DNA of 64,000 bases from Sphingobacterium multivorum (GTDB lineage: Bacteria; Bacteroidota; Bacteroidia; Sphingobacteriales; Sphingobacteriaceae), in NCBI RefSeq assembly GCF_900457465.1, contig NZ_UAUU01000002.1:434001-498000 (forward strand), written 5' to 3'. A model generated the notes under the pieces. That model saw only the letters and a list, made by a program, of their open reading frames with translations, had not been told where the DNA came from and searched no databases. Positions 18,209 through 26,947 of the stretch are shown in pieces. Numbering within the stretch: the stretch's first letter is position 1; each line of letters starts with the position of its first letter. Made by a program: the position numbers and the translations under genes.

Positions 18209-20491
18209 TTAATAATTTAATGACAGGCCCACACCAAACCCCATATCACTATCATAATGCGTTCTAAACGCCATATTTTTGGTGATGACATAATTTAGTC
18301 CGGCCATATATTCAAGGTCCGAGTTGACCATAAAATCACCACGGATTCTTCTAGCGATCGGAATATCTTCGCGCATCAGCTGCAATCTGACAATACCATC
18401 GTGATATACCTCCGCCTGAAAGTTGACCAACATAGGTAAAGTATACATAAAACCTAGACTCAAAGCTTTGCGACTATCTTTTTTATTGGCCTGTCCAAAG
18501 ATATTTTTCTCATGTTCATCCTCCCCCATACGGCGATAACGATAATCAAAACCTACAAATGGCATAAACCATTGCATCTTCCCAAAGTATCTACCCAGGT
18601 GGGTTTCCACCTCATAGCCATGCATATCGTTATACCCTAATCGCCATTCGGAACCGAGCTGCCAACGCGCATTCTGAAACATGGCCTGACCGTCATTTCC
18701 ATTGGTCGCAAAATCATTTTGCGCCATAAAATGGGTCATATTACTTTCCATTTGCAATTCCTTGTAGGCTTTGGCTTTGTCTGGAAGATTGGGATTTTTA
18801 TAATCATCCACAGCAAACACACGATTCATCCCAGCCATCATATGATACAGGATGTGGCAATGAAAAAACCAGTCCCCTTCTTCATTTGCTAAGAATTCGA
18901 TCGTATCCGTCTCCATTGGCATGATATCTACCACATTTTTCAATGGCGCTTTTGATCCTTTTCCATTCAACAGTCTAAAGTCAAAGCCATGCAGATGTAT
19001 TGGATGACGCATCATCGAATTATTATAGATGGTAATGCGCAATACCTCGCCCTTTTTTACCGGTATCTTATCCGTTTCCGAGAGAATTTTATTGTCCATG
19101 CTCCATACATAACGGCTCATATTTCCCGTAAGCGTAAATTTAAGATCTCGTATCGGCGCTTCTTTAGGCAATTCAGTCGCTTGAGGAGACTCCAGCATCG
19201 CATAGTTTAGCGTTACAATATCGCCCAATGCATTGGCATTATAACGATTGGGATCTTCTTCCATCTTCATTTGTCCATGATCCATACCGCTATGTTTACT
19301 GTGATCTTCTTTTTTCTTTCCATCACCTGTAATTTCGGGATACATCACCACATTCATATCCATCTGATTCAGACTCATCTTCATACCCATATCATTGAGA
19401 TCCCCATTCATCTTCATCATATCGTTCATCATCTTCATGCCTTCAAAATATTTAAGGCGGGGAAGTGGAGAAATCAACTGTTTAATACCATTTCCGACAA
19501 AATAACTTGCAGATTGTGTTCGATCTTCTGTTGTTGCCATAAATTCGTAAGCTGTTCCTTCATTTGGAATTGTTACAACGACATCATAAGTCTCCGATAC
19601 GGCAATCATCAATCGATCGACCTCCACCGGTACCACATCATTCCCATCATTGGCAACAACGGTAATTTTGCCACCTGCATAGCGCAGCCAAAAATAAGAC
19701 GAAGCACCACCATTGGAAATTCGCAAACGCACTTTATCTCCTGCTTTCAAAGCTTTACCGTTCACCGATTTTAAATCCGTGGAATGAGCCCCGTTCATCA
19801 AGACCTTATCATAATACACATCACTGACATCCATTGCCAGCTGACGTTTCCATTCATTCGTAACTTTAGTTTTAAACTTTCCTTCTTTAATAGCTTCAAC
19901 GTACGATTGTGTAGCGCCTTTTTTTATCGCGGCCCAATCGTTGGCCGTGTGTAGCATCCGCTGAATGTTATCGGGGTTATAATTTGTCCATTCGCTCAAT
20001 ATGACCGGAATCGTGGGTAAATCATCAATTCCTTTGCGAAAAGTCTTATCATCTGCACGCTTGTTGAGAATAAGACTACCATACATACCGATCTGTTCCT
20101 GCAGACCGGAATGCGAATGATACCAGTGTGTACCGTGCTGGATTATCGGAAAGCGATAAGTATAAGTCGAATTCGGCTTTATAGGTTCCTGCGTCAGGTG
20201 TGGCACTCCGTCTTCTTTGTTCGGCAGAAAAATACCATGCCAATGTAGCGACGTGCTCTCCTTTAACTCATTGTGAACAACAATTTCCGCCGTATCTCCT
20301 TCAGTAAAAGTCAGGGTAGGCATCGGAATCTGTCCGTTTACAGCGATTGCCCGTTTTGATTTACCGGCATAATTGACAATGGTATCCCGTACATAAAGGT
20401 CATGACGAACCACTTTCTGGGCCAGCACTGTCAGTTGTGTCATCAATAATAAAACAACCGTTAATATATTACTCTTTTTACGCATGTTCAT
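18209..20491 (-). CDS. Multicopper oxidase with C-terminal CopB-like barrel domain (CopA-CopB fusion)
   Basis: 760 residues. After a signal peptide (LLLMTQLTVLAQ) comes a three-cupredoxin oxidase of the CopA type. Copper ligands are visible: HWH at 83-85, HWYHSH at 122-127, then RHPIHLHG and WFFHCHILYHMMAGM near residue 560-600, covering the trinuclear and type-1 sites. A Met/His-rich stretch (about 350-430: MKMMNDMMKMNG, DHSKHSGMDHGQMKM) resembles copper-binding linkers. The last 150 residues (ARWQLGSEWRLGYNDMHGYEVETHLGRYFGKMQWFMPFVGFDYR ending GVGLSLNY) look like a CopB-type outer-membrane barrel, normally a separate protein. It is last in a copper operon and likely detoxifies Cu(I) in the periplasm. 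Confidence 0.88.
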   Translation of the reverse strand: MNMRKKSNILTVVLLLMTQLTVLAQKVVRHDLYVRDTIVNYAGKSKRAIAVNGQIPMPTLTFTEGDTAEIVVHNELKESTSLHWHGIFLPNKEDGVPHLTQEPIKPNSTYTYRFPIIQHGTHWYHSHSGLQEQIGMYGSLILNKRADDKTFRKGIDDLPTIPVILSEWTNYNPDNIQRMLHTANDWAAIKKGATQSYVEAIKEGKFKTKVTNEWKRQLAMDVSDVYYDKVLMNGAHSTDLKSVNGKALKAGDKVRLRISNGGASSYFWLRYAGGKITVVANDGNDVVPVEVDRLMIAVSETYDVVVTIPNEGTAYEFMATTEDRTQSASYFVGNGIKQLISPLPRLKYFEGMKMMNDMMKMNGDLNDMGMKMSLNQMDMNVVMYPEITGDGKKKEDHSKHSGMDHGQMKMEEDPNRYNANALGDIVTLNYAMLESPQATELPKEAPIRDLKFTLTGNMSRYVWSMDNKILSETDKIPVKKGEVLRITIYNNSMMRHPIHLHGFDFRLLNGKGSKAPLKNVVDIMPMETDTIEFLANEEGDWFFHCHILYHMMAGMNRVFAVDDYKNPNLPDKAKAYKELQMESNMTHFMAQNDFATNGNDGQAMFQNARWQLGSEWRLGYNDMHGYEVETHLGRYFGKMQWFMPFVGFDYRYRRMGEDEHEKNIFGQANKKDSRKALSLGFMYTLPMLVNFQAEVYHDGIVRLQLMREDIPIARRIRGDFMVNSDLEYMAGLNYVITKNMAFRTHYDSDMGFGVGLSLNY

Positions 20492-20495
20492 TCAT

Positions 20496-20693
20496 TTAAT
20501 TGATTAGTATTCCATTTCCCATCGGTCCTACGCCATATTGATAGACCAGTCTAGCCCCGTGATGTCCTGTGACAAATAGTGTCACCGATAAACTTATCAA
20601 CAAAATCAATATCAAATAGTTTATCCAGGCACCTGTATCTTTCCGCAAACTAACAAAATGCAGGACTGTTGTACTACTTGCAAGCCAAAAGCT
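20496..20693 (-). pseudogene. C-terminal remnant of a DUF2231-like membrane protein
   Basis: An open stretch with no usable start codon reads TSFWLASSTTVLHFVSLRK, a hydrophobic helix (INYLILILLISLSVTLFVTG) and HHGARLVYQYGVGP. The GARLVYQYGVG ending is typical of DUF2231 membrane proteins, which usually have 150-180 residues; only about 65 remain. It fills the gap between two intact genes on the same strand, so it is a truncated relic or a gene damaged by sequence error. Confidence 0.45.
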
Positions 20694-20695
20694 AG

Positions 20696-21127
20696 TTAAA
20701 GGTTTAGATTTTTAATGTAATTTCGATAGTTTGCTTCGTTTTCAAAATAGGAAACTTCACCCTGATCGCCGGTAATTGCGATGGAAGCCATCGCCTTATC
20801 CACTTCTTTTTTTGAAAAAGGATCAATAGCCACACGTATCGCAGCTTCTTGGGGTATGCGCTTTTTACACATTTCACAGCAGCCATAATAATCCTTACCC
20901 TCGTGTCTGACCAGCAATTGTTTTTTCCCCATAAAAGCATCATTCACCATGCAAACTTGTGCTGTAGGCACAAGATCGCCCACCTTGTATTGAACGGACT
21001 GTACAGGCAAACCGATAGCAGGATCAGTAGAAGCTATTCGATCTTCAGCTTTGGTATTCGTTTGTGAACTACCACAGGCCGTTAAAGACAACACAACAAC
21101 CGATAGGATAGCTAGGAAATAATTCAT
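20696..21127 (-). CDS. Periplasmic lipoprotein with TRASH/YHS-like metal-binding motif
   Basis: 143 residues. The signal peptide ends in lipobox SLTACG. The core reads VCMVNDAFMGKKQLLVRHEGKDYYGCCEMCKKRI, where VCMVND and YYGCCEMC place Cys residues as in TRASH/YHS metal-binding domains. Its position 11 bp after the DUF3347 gene and upstream of the multicopper oxidase suggests copper binding or delivery. No enzymatic motif. Confidence 0.7.
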   Translation of the reverse strand: MNYFLAILSVVVLSLTACGSSQTNTKAEDRIASTDPAIGLPVQSVQYKVGDLVPTAQVCMVNDAFMGKKQLLVRHEGKDYYGCCEMCKKRIPQEAAIRVAIDPFSKKEVDKAMASIAITGDQGEVSYFENEANYRNYIKNLNL

Positions 21128-21138
21128 AACTCAGCCGA

Positions 21139-22020
21139 TTAGTTTAACGTTTCTACTGTACTTCCACAACTGATCATTTGTACGCCAAAGAATGGGTTTT
21201 TCACGGCATTCTCCTTACTTAACCAATGCGCTCCCTTGCCTTCATTAAACATGGGGCAGTGCTGATAATAAATAGGTCCATCCACTTTACTCACCTTCAG
21301 AAGCTCATACAACGTAGTTGAAAGAGATGCAAAAGCCACACGTTGCTTAGCCACATCTTTATTTTTAGTTATACCTGCCGCATCGGTTGCCAGCTTATTC
21401 ATAACCTTCATCCATACCGTATGTTCATCATGGCTAAGTTTATTCATATCGACAGCTTTGATTGCTGCTTGAAATGCCTCTGCCTGAGCTGCAGCTGCCA
21501 CCGCATCTGTCTTCACCAAAGCATCCTTTAGCGCAAAATAAGGATTTGTCAACAGCGCAAACGCGGTCTTTTCATCGGCTGATTTTGTATTCGCCGAAGG
21601 TTGAATTATCGTTTGTACGCCCTGGCTATGATTCGTATGATCGACCTGATGTTCAGTGCCATTTTTTAATGCGGGTTTTAAGATTCGTTCATATTGTTCA
21701 GCTTTTGCCAATTGAATATAAGCATCATCTGGAGCCAGAAATTTTTCATTGTCGAACCCCGCCAATGCAATACGCTTAAGGACCTCATCCGCGCTTGTTT
21801 TTGAAGAGTCGTAGGTAACAACCGCTAGCTTGGTTGTCTGATTCCAGTCAACTTTAGCAAATTGTCCGTCCTTACCTTCTTTTTCAATGATCGTTTTAAC
21901 AGCCGGAGTATTTCCAAAAACCTTTACAGTCGCTGTCTTTGCATTTTTAATTTGTGCATGTGTATGTTGGGTGGATAGTAATACAGGGATTACCAAACCA
22001 AGTAATGAAATTAATCTCAT
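21139..22020 (-). CDS. DUF3347 protein with HMA-like domain that has lost its Cys ligands
   Basis: 293 residues with a signal peptide (LLSTQHTHAQ). Residues 27-100 align with heavy-metal-associated domains of Sphingobacteria (TVKVFGNTPAVKTIIEKEG, WNQTTKLAVVTYDSSKTSADEVLKRIALAGFDNEKFLAPDDAY). Homologues as I know them carry NCGMCKKTIE at the first position and a Cys pair after APDD; both are absent here. The second half is DUF3347 (about 150-290), ending in YYQHCPMFNEGKGAHWLSKE and VQMISCG, where the His, Cys and Met residues are kept. Likely a copper-related periplasmic protein, first gene of the operon continuing to the oxidase. Confidence 0.8.
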   Translation of the reverse strand: MRLISLLGLVIPVLLSTQHTHAQIKNAKTATVKVFGNTPAVKTIIEKEGKDGQFAKVDWNQTTKLAVVTYDSSKTSADEVLKRIALAGFDNEKFLAPDDAYIQLAKAEQYERILKPALKNGTEHQVDHTNHSQGVQTIIQPSANTKSADEKTAFALLTNPYFALKDALVKTDAVAAAAQAEAFQAAIKAVDMNKLSHDEHTVWMKVMNKLATDAAGITKNKDVAKQRVAFASLSTTLYELLKVSKVDGPIYYQHCPMFNEGKGAHWLSKENAVKNPFFGVQMISCGSTVETLN

Positions 22021-22194
22021 GATTATGATATGTAGTATATAAAAGAATACTGACGAAAAACCCTTCTACAGCGATTTACTGTATTGGCGTATTGAATCCG
22101 ATAGATTCAAAGGGGATTTTCATAAGCTAAATAAACGGGGTTTTGGATAGAGAAACCGATCCAAAAAGACATAGCATGGGCTAACAGTCTAACT

Positions 22195-22599
22195 TTAAGC
22201 GATCTGAGGAGGTTGCCAAATGGAAAAATAGGCATCTGCGCAATAAGGTTGTTTATAACGCGCATAAGCGTTTAATGCATCAGCATGCAAGGGTAAAATA
22301 AGCTGAGCTTCGATTACTGAAACAATAGGATTACATTGCAGCGAGGTGCGGCATGATTTTTCGCCACAATGTTTACCACAGTCATCCCCATGGTGATCAG
22401 ATTTTGGCGATTCAGCTCTTTCATCTTTACAACAATCTTCTGTTCCGACATCTTTTATATGTTGTCTTTCATCAAGACAACAGGATTTTTCTTCCTGTTT
22501 TGGCTTTTCGGACGGTTCGTGGCAGGCAAATAACCTATGGGGTGCTAAAAAAAGCCCCAGCATACAGATTATAAATACGATATTGCGTTTTGCCCACAT
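22195..22599 (-). CDS. Cys/His-rich secreted protein
   Basis: 134 residues with a signal peptide (IVFIICMLGLFLAPHRLFA). The mature half is dense in metal-ligand residues: CHEPSE, KSCCLDERQH, EDCCKDER, DHHGDDCGKHCGEKSC. The C-terminal part is ordinary (IEAQLILPLHADALNAYARYKQPYC). I do not recognise a family. Lying 175 bp before the copper operon on the same strand, it may be a metal-binding or metal-sensing leader protein of that system. Confidence 0.6.
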   Translation of the reverse strand: MWAKRNIVFIICMLGLFLAPHRLFACHEPSEKPKQEEKSCCLDERQHIKDVGTEDCCKDERAESPKSDHHGDDCGKHCGEKSCRTSLQCNPIVSVIEAQLILPLHADALNAYARYKQPYCADAYFSIWQPPQIA

Positions 22600-22640
22600 A
22601 ACGGATTAAATTTGATAAGTAGAGATGTGCTACTTTGGAG

Positions 22641-22676
22641 GTAAATTTCGGTAGAATTTACGAATGTACAATTGTA
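22641..22676. promoter_or_regulatory. Two palindromes upstream of the Cys/His-rich gene (candidate metal-response operator)
   Basis: GTAAATT at 22641-22647 is the exact inverse of AATTTAC at 22655-22661 with a 7-bp spacer. Six bases further is the perfect palindrome TACAATTGTA (22667-22676), which fits the TACAnnTGTA box of CopY/BlaI-type repressors. Both lie 40-80 bp upstream of the start at 22599, where a promoter should be. Confidence 0.4.
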
Positions 22677-22745
22677 ATATTTCCTATTTTGTTTATAATA
22701 TTTTGATTTGCTGTATTTCCGATTCTCGGCCTGACCACATAAAAA

Positions 22746-23552
22746 CTATTTTTCGAGTCCTTTGATCCAGTTAAGCATCAACAGACAGCCGGGTGCATAC
22801 ACTCCTCCATGATCAAAACCCTGCAGTTGGTACAACGAGGTTTTGGGATGCCCAACCTGTTTTAAGATCGCTGCCAAATGTGCGTTTTCCTCAAACCGTG
22901 CGGCCATTTCCAATTGTTGATCGCCAGTGATCAGGAGAATTGGCGGTGCATCCTTCCGTGCAAAAGAAAGTGGTGCAAACTGATCAATCTGGGGGATCAC
23001 CATAGATTGACCACGTTCCTTTTTAATTGTATAATGCGTATTTGTTTGCCCACTAATCGGCGCCAGCCCTTTTATATTATTTGCATCAACACCAAATTTT
23101 TGAAGGTAATGCTTATCCAAACCAACCATTAAAGCCAGGTATCCGCCTGCAGAATGCCCCGACACATAAATTTTTGAGGGATCTCCACCATAGCTGGCAA
23201 TATGTGAAAATGTCCATGCAACAGCCTCAGCAGCATCTTCAATATAGCTCGGCGATTTCGCTTTGGGGCTTAGCCGATAATTTACCGCTACAACCGCTAC
23301 ACCTTTCTCTTTAAGTTCAAGTGGAATAAATTTATTTCCCTCCTCTAGTCCACCTCCATGAAACCATACGATGGTAGCAAAATTTTTACGATCAGTCGGG
23401 ATATAGATATCCAATTTACAACGTTCTTTCTTATAAGAATCTGGTTCATCAGGTTTACAATAGGCAACGTCGGTTGTCGTTTTATATTGCTGCGCAAAAA
23501 TCAAACTCGGTGAAAACAGAAAAAAGAAGATAACAAGCAATTTGGAGGACAT
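22746..23552 (-). CDS. Secreted alpha/beta-hydrolase (esterase/lipase type)
   Basis: 268 residues with a signal peptide (LVIFFFLFSPSLIFAQ). Hormone-sensitive-lipase-like oxyanion motif FHGGGLEEGN, nucleophile elbow VSGHSAGGYLALMVG (Ser in GHSAGG), acid in LLITGDQQLE and His in GFDHGGVY. Function is probably hydrolysis of an ester; the substrate is not indicated by the neighbours. It faces the SRPBCC gene divergently across a 178-bp A/T-rich gap. Confidence 0.85.
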   Translation of the reverse strand: MSSKLLVIFFFLFSPSLIFAQQYKTTTDVAYCKPDEPDSYKKERCKLDIYIPTDRKNFATIVWFHGGGLEEGNKFIPLELKEKGVAVVAVNYRLSPKAKSPSYIEDAAEAVAWTFSHIASYGGDPSKIYVSGHSAGGYLALMVGLDKHYLQKFGVDANNIKGLAPISGQTNTHYTIKKERGQSMVIPQIDQFAPLSFARKDAPPILLITGDQQLEMAARFEENAHLAAILKQVGHPKTSLYQLQGFDHGGVYAPGCLLMLNWIKGLEK

Positions 23553-23730
23553 ATAAATCGTATTTAAGTGTTAAATAGCTTAAAGTTAACAAAACTCAAT
23601 CAAAACTATTTAGTTGAGCTAAAATAAGTTTCAACTTTACACTTTTTATTTTATATTGATAATTATCTGGCGATAGATATAACAAAACCCAAATTTTCCT
23701 GTTATTAACTTAGAAAACATCATACATTAT

Positions 23731-24162
23731 ATGGAACAGATAAAGATTGAAACCCATATCAACGTACGCGTAGAAACGATCTGGAATGCGTATAACTCAG
23801 CCGAGGATATCATGCAATGGAACCATGCTTCAGACGATTGGCACTGTACAAGTTCAATCAATGATTTACGCATTGGCGGAAAGTTCAAAAACCGCATGGA
23901 GGCAAAAGACGGATCTATGGGCTTTGATTTTGAAGGCAGCTACACCGCACTTGAACCCTTTAAAAAAATAGCCTATGTTATGCCTGATGGCCGTCATGTT
24001 GAAGTCAACTTCAATGCAAAAAAGTCTGCTACGGATATCACGATAATTTTTGATGCAGAAACGGAAAATCCAATTGATATGCAGCGTAATGGATGGCAGG
24101 CCATACTCGAAAATTTCAGATCCTACGTTGAAAACACCTATGCAACGACACAACTCGGGTAA
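23731..24162 (+). CDS. SRPBCC/AHSA1-like domain protein
   Basis: 143 residues, a single START-like domain of the AHSA1 group: IKIETHINVRVETIWNAYNSAEDIMQWNHASDDW, LRIGGKFKNRMEAKDGSMGFDFEGSY and the C-terminal helix NGWQAILENFRSYVEN. Members bind small hydrophobic ligands; no specific role can be assigned. Probably monocistronic. Confidence 0.85.
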   Translation: MEQIKIETHINVRVETIWNAYNSAEDIMQWNHASDDWHCTSSINDLRIGGKFKNRMEAKDGSMGFDFEGSYTALEPFKKIAYVMPDGRHVEVNFNAKKSATDITIIFDAETENPIDMQRNGWQAILENFRSYVENTYATTQLG

Positions 24163-24331
24163 TCGTATGAATGATGAACAAACTTAGCTTGTCTTTTCAT
24201 GCGATCATCTTTTAAATAAAGGATATGCTTAGGATTCTTAAAAGTATAGTTATATTTAGCCACTAATTCATCTTCCCTTCTCCATTAAAAGCGGGGAACG
24301 ATACCAACAAAACGCGATAAAAAGATTACAT

Positions 24332-24790
24332 ATGACAATAATTAACAATTATGAAGAGTACAAAGCCTTTGAAGGAAAATCATTAGGCGAATCCCAATGG
24401 CATGTTATTGATCAAAAACAAATTAATCAATTTGCGGATGCAACACTAGACCACCAATGGATTCATTTAGATAGCGAAAAGGCCAAAACGGATAGTCCTT
24501 TCAAATCAACTATTGCCCACGGCTATCTGACCTTGTCCCTTATTCCTTATTTATGGAAACAAATTGCTGAAGTAAGAAATGTCAAAATGGAAATCAATTA
24601 TGGGATTGAAAACTTACGTTTTGCACAACCCGTTTTGGTTGACAATGCTGTACAGCTACATACACAAGTAAAATCGGTGGTCAATTTGAGAGGGGTTGTT
24701 AAAGTTACCATTGAAGCTACATTGAAAATCAAAGACAGTGCAAAACCGGCTTACGTGGGTGATGTTATCTTTTTATATCATTTCAATTAA
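24332..24790 (+). CDS. MaoC-like dehydratase (hotdog fold)
   Basis: 152 residues. It carries the hydratase-2 motif around FADATLDHQWIHLDSEKAK with Asp and His of the catalytic pair, followed by STIAHGYLTLSLIPYL, matching R-specific enoyl-CoA hydratase-like proteins (MaoC family). It would hydrate 2-enoyl-CoA to 3-hydroxyacyl-CoA. A GNAT gene follows 40 bp later on the same strand. Confidence 0.85.
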   Translation: MTIINNYEEYKAFEGKSLGESQWHVIDQKQINQFADATLDHQWIHLDSEKAKTDSPFKSTIAHGYLTLSLIPYLWKQIAEVRNVKMEINYGIENLRFAQPVLVDNAVQLHTQVKSVVNLRGVVKVTIEATLKIKDSAKPAYVGDVIFLYHFN

Positions 24791-24830
24791 TTCCAACATT
24801 AGACTATAGGCCATTGGCGAATTCTTATAC

Positions 24831-25295
24831 ATGCGCAATAGCTTTCAAATAAAACTTATTACAAATCATAAGGATTATCCTTATGATTTGTTGCTTTTAG
24901 CAGACGAAACCATTCATGCAATCGACAAATACCTCTATGAATCGATGGTTTATGTTGTCTATGAAATGGTAAAACCTATCGCTGTTTTCTGTTTATATCC
25001 GGTCAATACGGAAACATTAGAGATTAAAAACATCGCCGTATCACCAGAGTTTCAAGGCATGGGCCTCGGAAGTCAACTACTTGATTTTATCAAGGAGAAC
25101 TACCAGCAATACCCGAACCTGATTGTGGGTACCGCAGATTGTGGTCTGGCTCAAATTCGTTTTTATGAACGAAATGGCTTTGTTAAATACGCTATCCGTA
25201 AAGATTTTTTCATCGAAAATTATGAGCTGCCTATTTATGAAAATGGTCAACTGTTGAAAGATATGATTATGCTGAAGTATACGTTAAATGCCTAA
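24831..25295 (+). CDS. GNAT-family N-acetyltransferase
   Basis: 154 residues. The acetyl-CoA-binding motif A is clear: IKNIAVSPEFQGMGLGSQLLDFIKE (Q/RxxGxG/A as QGMGLG), then LIVGTADCGLAQIRFYERNGFVKY, the beta-bulge and Tyr-containing motif B. Substrate unknown. Its stop overlaps the convergent YeiH stop by four bases. Confidence 0.85.
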   Translation: MRNSFQIKLITNHKDYPYDLLLLADETIHAIDKYLYESMVYVVYEMVKPIAVFCLYPVNTETLEIKNIAVSPEFQGMGLGSQLLDFIKENYQQYPNLIVGTADCGLAQIRFYERNGFVKYAIRKDFFIENYELPIYENGQLLKDMIMLKYTLNA

Positions 25296-26266
25296 AGGCA
25301 AAAATAAATATAGACAAGTACCGGTATTGATAATCCCAACCACAGCACTACTCCTTGTAGTATTGCTTTAAAACCTACTGCCAACAAAACCTCCCTAGAC
25401 AAACTTGCTCCAATTAAAAACAAAGTTAAGGTAAGCCCCATCTTTGAAATATAGACGACATAGCCTCCTATATGCTGAAAAAAAGGGATATAACTTGTTA
25501 AGATAACCGCCAATACAAATAGACCAATAAAATATGGTATTTTAATGCTCGTCCCTTTGGTCTTGAATGCTACAGCACTTAAACAGGCGATCGGAATAAT
25601 CCATAAAGCTCTAGTTAATTTTACGGTTGTCGCGACCTGTAGTGCTTCATTACCATACTTACTCGCTGCACCAACGACAGAACTGGTATCCTGTATAGCA
25701 ACCGCGCACCATAAACCAAATTGCGTCTGGCTGAGATCAAGCAAATGACCGACAACAGGAAATACAAATAAAGCAATGGCATTCAGTACAAATATGGTCC
25801 CTAGCGCCACGCTTACTTGCTTCTCATTGGCTTTTATAGTTGGTGAAACCGCCGCAATAGCACTTCCACCACAAATGGCCGTGCCGACAGAAATCAAATA
25901 AGCGGTTACCTTTTCCAACTTGAGTAACCTACCCAATAGATAGCCCAATGATAATGTTCCGAGAATAGAAATAACGGTTAACACAAACCCTTGCTTACCC
26001 GTTTGGATAGCCGTATCGATATTCATTCCAAAGCCAAGTCCAATGACAGAAATCTGTAACAAAATCTGTGTTGCCCTGTGATTGACTGCCAGAAAGGGAT
26101 GACCGATCCATTGTGCCACAATAATACCCAAAAGTAAGGCAAGCGGAGCTGAAACAAATGGGGTAAGACACAATACAAATAAGAGTATAAAAATGATTTC
26201 CCGAACGGAGATCTTTCGATTGAGTAGCTGCTTATAACGAATTGTCGTATTTATTTTTTTGTCCAT
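25292..26266 (-). CDS. YeiH-family putative sulfate exporter (UPF0324)
   Basis: Polytopic membrane protein, about 10 helices, 324 residues from MDKKINTTIRYKQ. Family landmarks: CGGSAIAAVSPTIKANEKQVSVALGTIF, LWCAVAIQDTSSVVGAASKYG and ATTVKLTRALWIIPI. YeiH proteins are annotated as sulfate exporters but transport is poorly proven. The cysteine-synthesis genes lie 0.7 kb away on the same strand, compatible with sulfur metabolism. An in-frame ATG 24 bases upstream is an alternative start. Confidence 0.85.
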   Translation of the reverse strand: MDKKINTTIRYKQLLNRKISVREIIFILLFVLCLTPFVSAPLALLLGIIVAQWIGHPFLAVNHRATQILLQISVIGLGFGMNIDTAIQTGKQGFVLTVISILGTLSLGYLLGRLLKLEKVTAYLISVGTAICGGSAIAAVSPTIKANEKQVSVALGTIFVLNAIALFVFPVVGHLLDLSQTQFGLWCAVAIQDTSSVVGAASKYGNEALQVATTVKLTRALWIIPIACLSAVAFKTKGTSIKIPYFIGLFVLAVILTSYIPFFQHIGGYVVYISKMGLTLTLFLIGASLSREVLLAVGFKAILQGVVLWLGLSIPVLVYIYFCL

Positions 26267-26511
26267 GACAATGATACATTGATTTGGCACAAAATTGAAT
26301 AACTCTCAATTATTTTAAAAGACACAATTATAAATGAGTCATAACAATTGGTTATAACAAACAACTACATTTTAGCCAAAATAGCTAAAGAATACGTTAT
26401 AAAAATGAAATAATCCTTATTGTTAGAACATTAAAATATTACGATAAATGATTATATTTCAAATAGGTTACTAAACAGATGGATTAAACTCGACTTAATA
26501 ATTATATACCG

Positions 26512-26871
26512 ATGAAACTGACAGCCATTCACCCCAAACTGCCCATGCGCAACAAAACCCTCACAAAGGATTTTTATCTACATAAACTTGGATTTTCATT
26601 ATGTGGCACTGCCGACTATGAAGGGTATCTGATGTTGAAGAAAGATGATATTGAAATTCATTTTTTTGAATTCCAAGAACTTCCACCCGAAGATAATTAT
26701 GGTATGGTTTATATACGTACAGACGATATTGATTGTCTGTATGAATCTTTTCAAGAAAATAACGTTGAGATTCATCCCAATGGTAAACTTGAGATGAAGC
26801 CTTGGGGTCAGCGTGAGTTTTCGATTTTAGATCCCGACAGCAATCTACTAACCTTTGGCGCCGATGCTTAG
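26512..26871 (+). CDS. VOC/glyoxalase-fold (bleomycin-resistance-like) protein
   Basis: 119 residues with the paired beta-alpha-beta-beta-beta units of the vicinal oxygen chelate fold: IHPKLPMRNKTLTKDFYLHKLGF, GYLMLKKDDIEIHFFEF, GMVYIRTDDIDCLYESFQEN and GQREFSILDPDSNLLTFG. Glu/His metal or ligand positions (EIHFFE; REFSILDPDSN) fit the bleomycin-binding or dioxygenase-like group. Substrate unknown. Confidence 0.85.
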   Translation: MKLTAIHPKLPMRNKTLTKDFYLHKLGFSLCGTADYEGYLMLKKDDIEIHFFEFQELPPEDNYGMVYIRTDDIDCLYESFQENNVEIHPNGKLEMKPWGQREFSILDPDSNLLTFGADA

Positions 26872-26879
26872 ACATTGAA

Positions 26880-26927
26880 AAGCCCACTAAAGATTGCTAA
26901 AAATAAGCGAAGATCCGTAGTGGGCTT
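26880..26927. terminator. Inverted repeat between the VOC gene and cysM
   Basis: AAGCCCACTA at 26880-26889 is the exact inverse of TAGTGGGCTT at 26918-26927, separated by 28 nt. It lies between convergent genes (VOC plus, cysM minus) and is probably a bidirectional terminator; there is no long T run. Confidence 0.5.
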
Positions 26928-26947
26928 GGTATTGTTCGTATGGGTTC

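Noticed and set aside
19271..19774. 167-codon plus-strand frame rich in His and Ile
   Set aside because: It lies entirely antisense to the multicopper oxidase; its His-rich look mirrors the Met/His-rich linker of the real gene.
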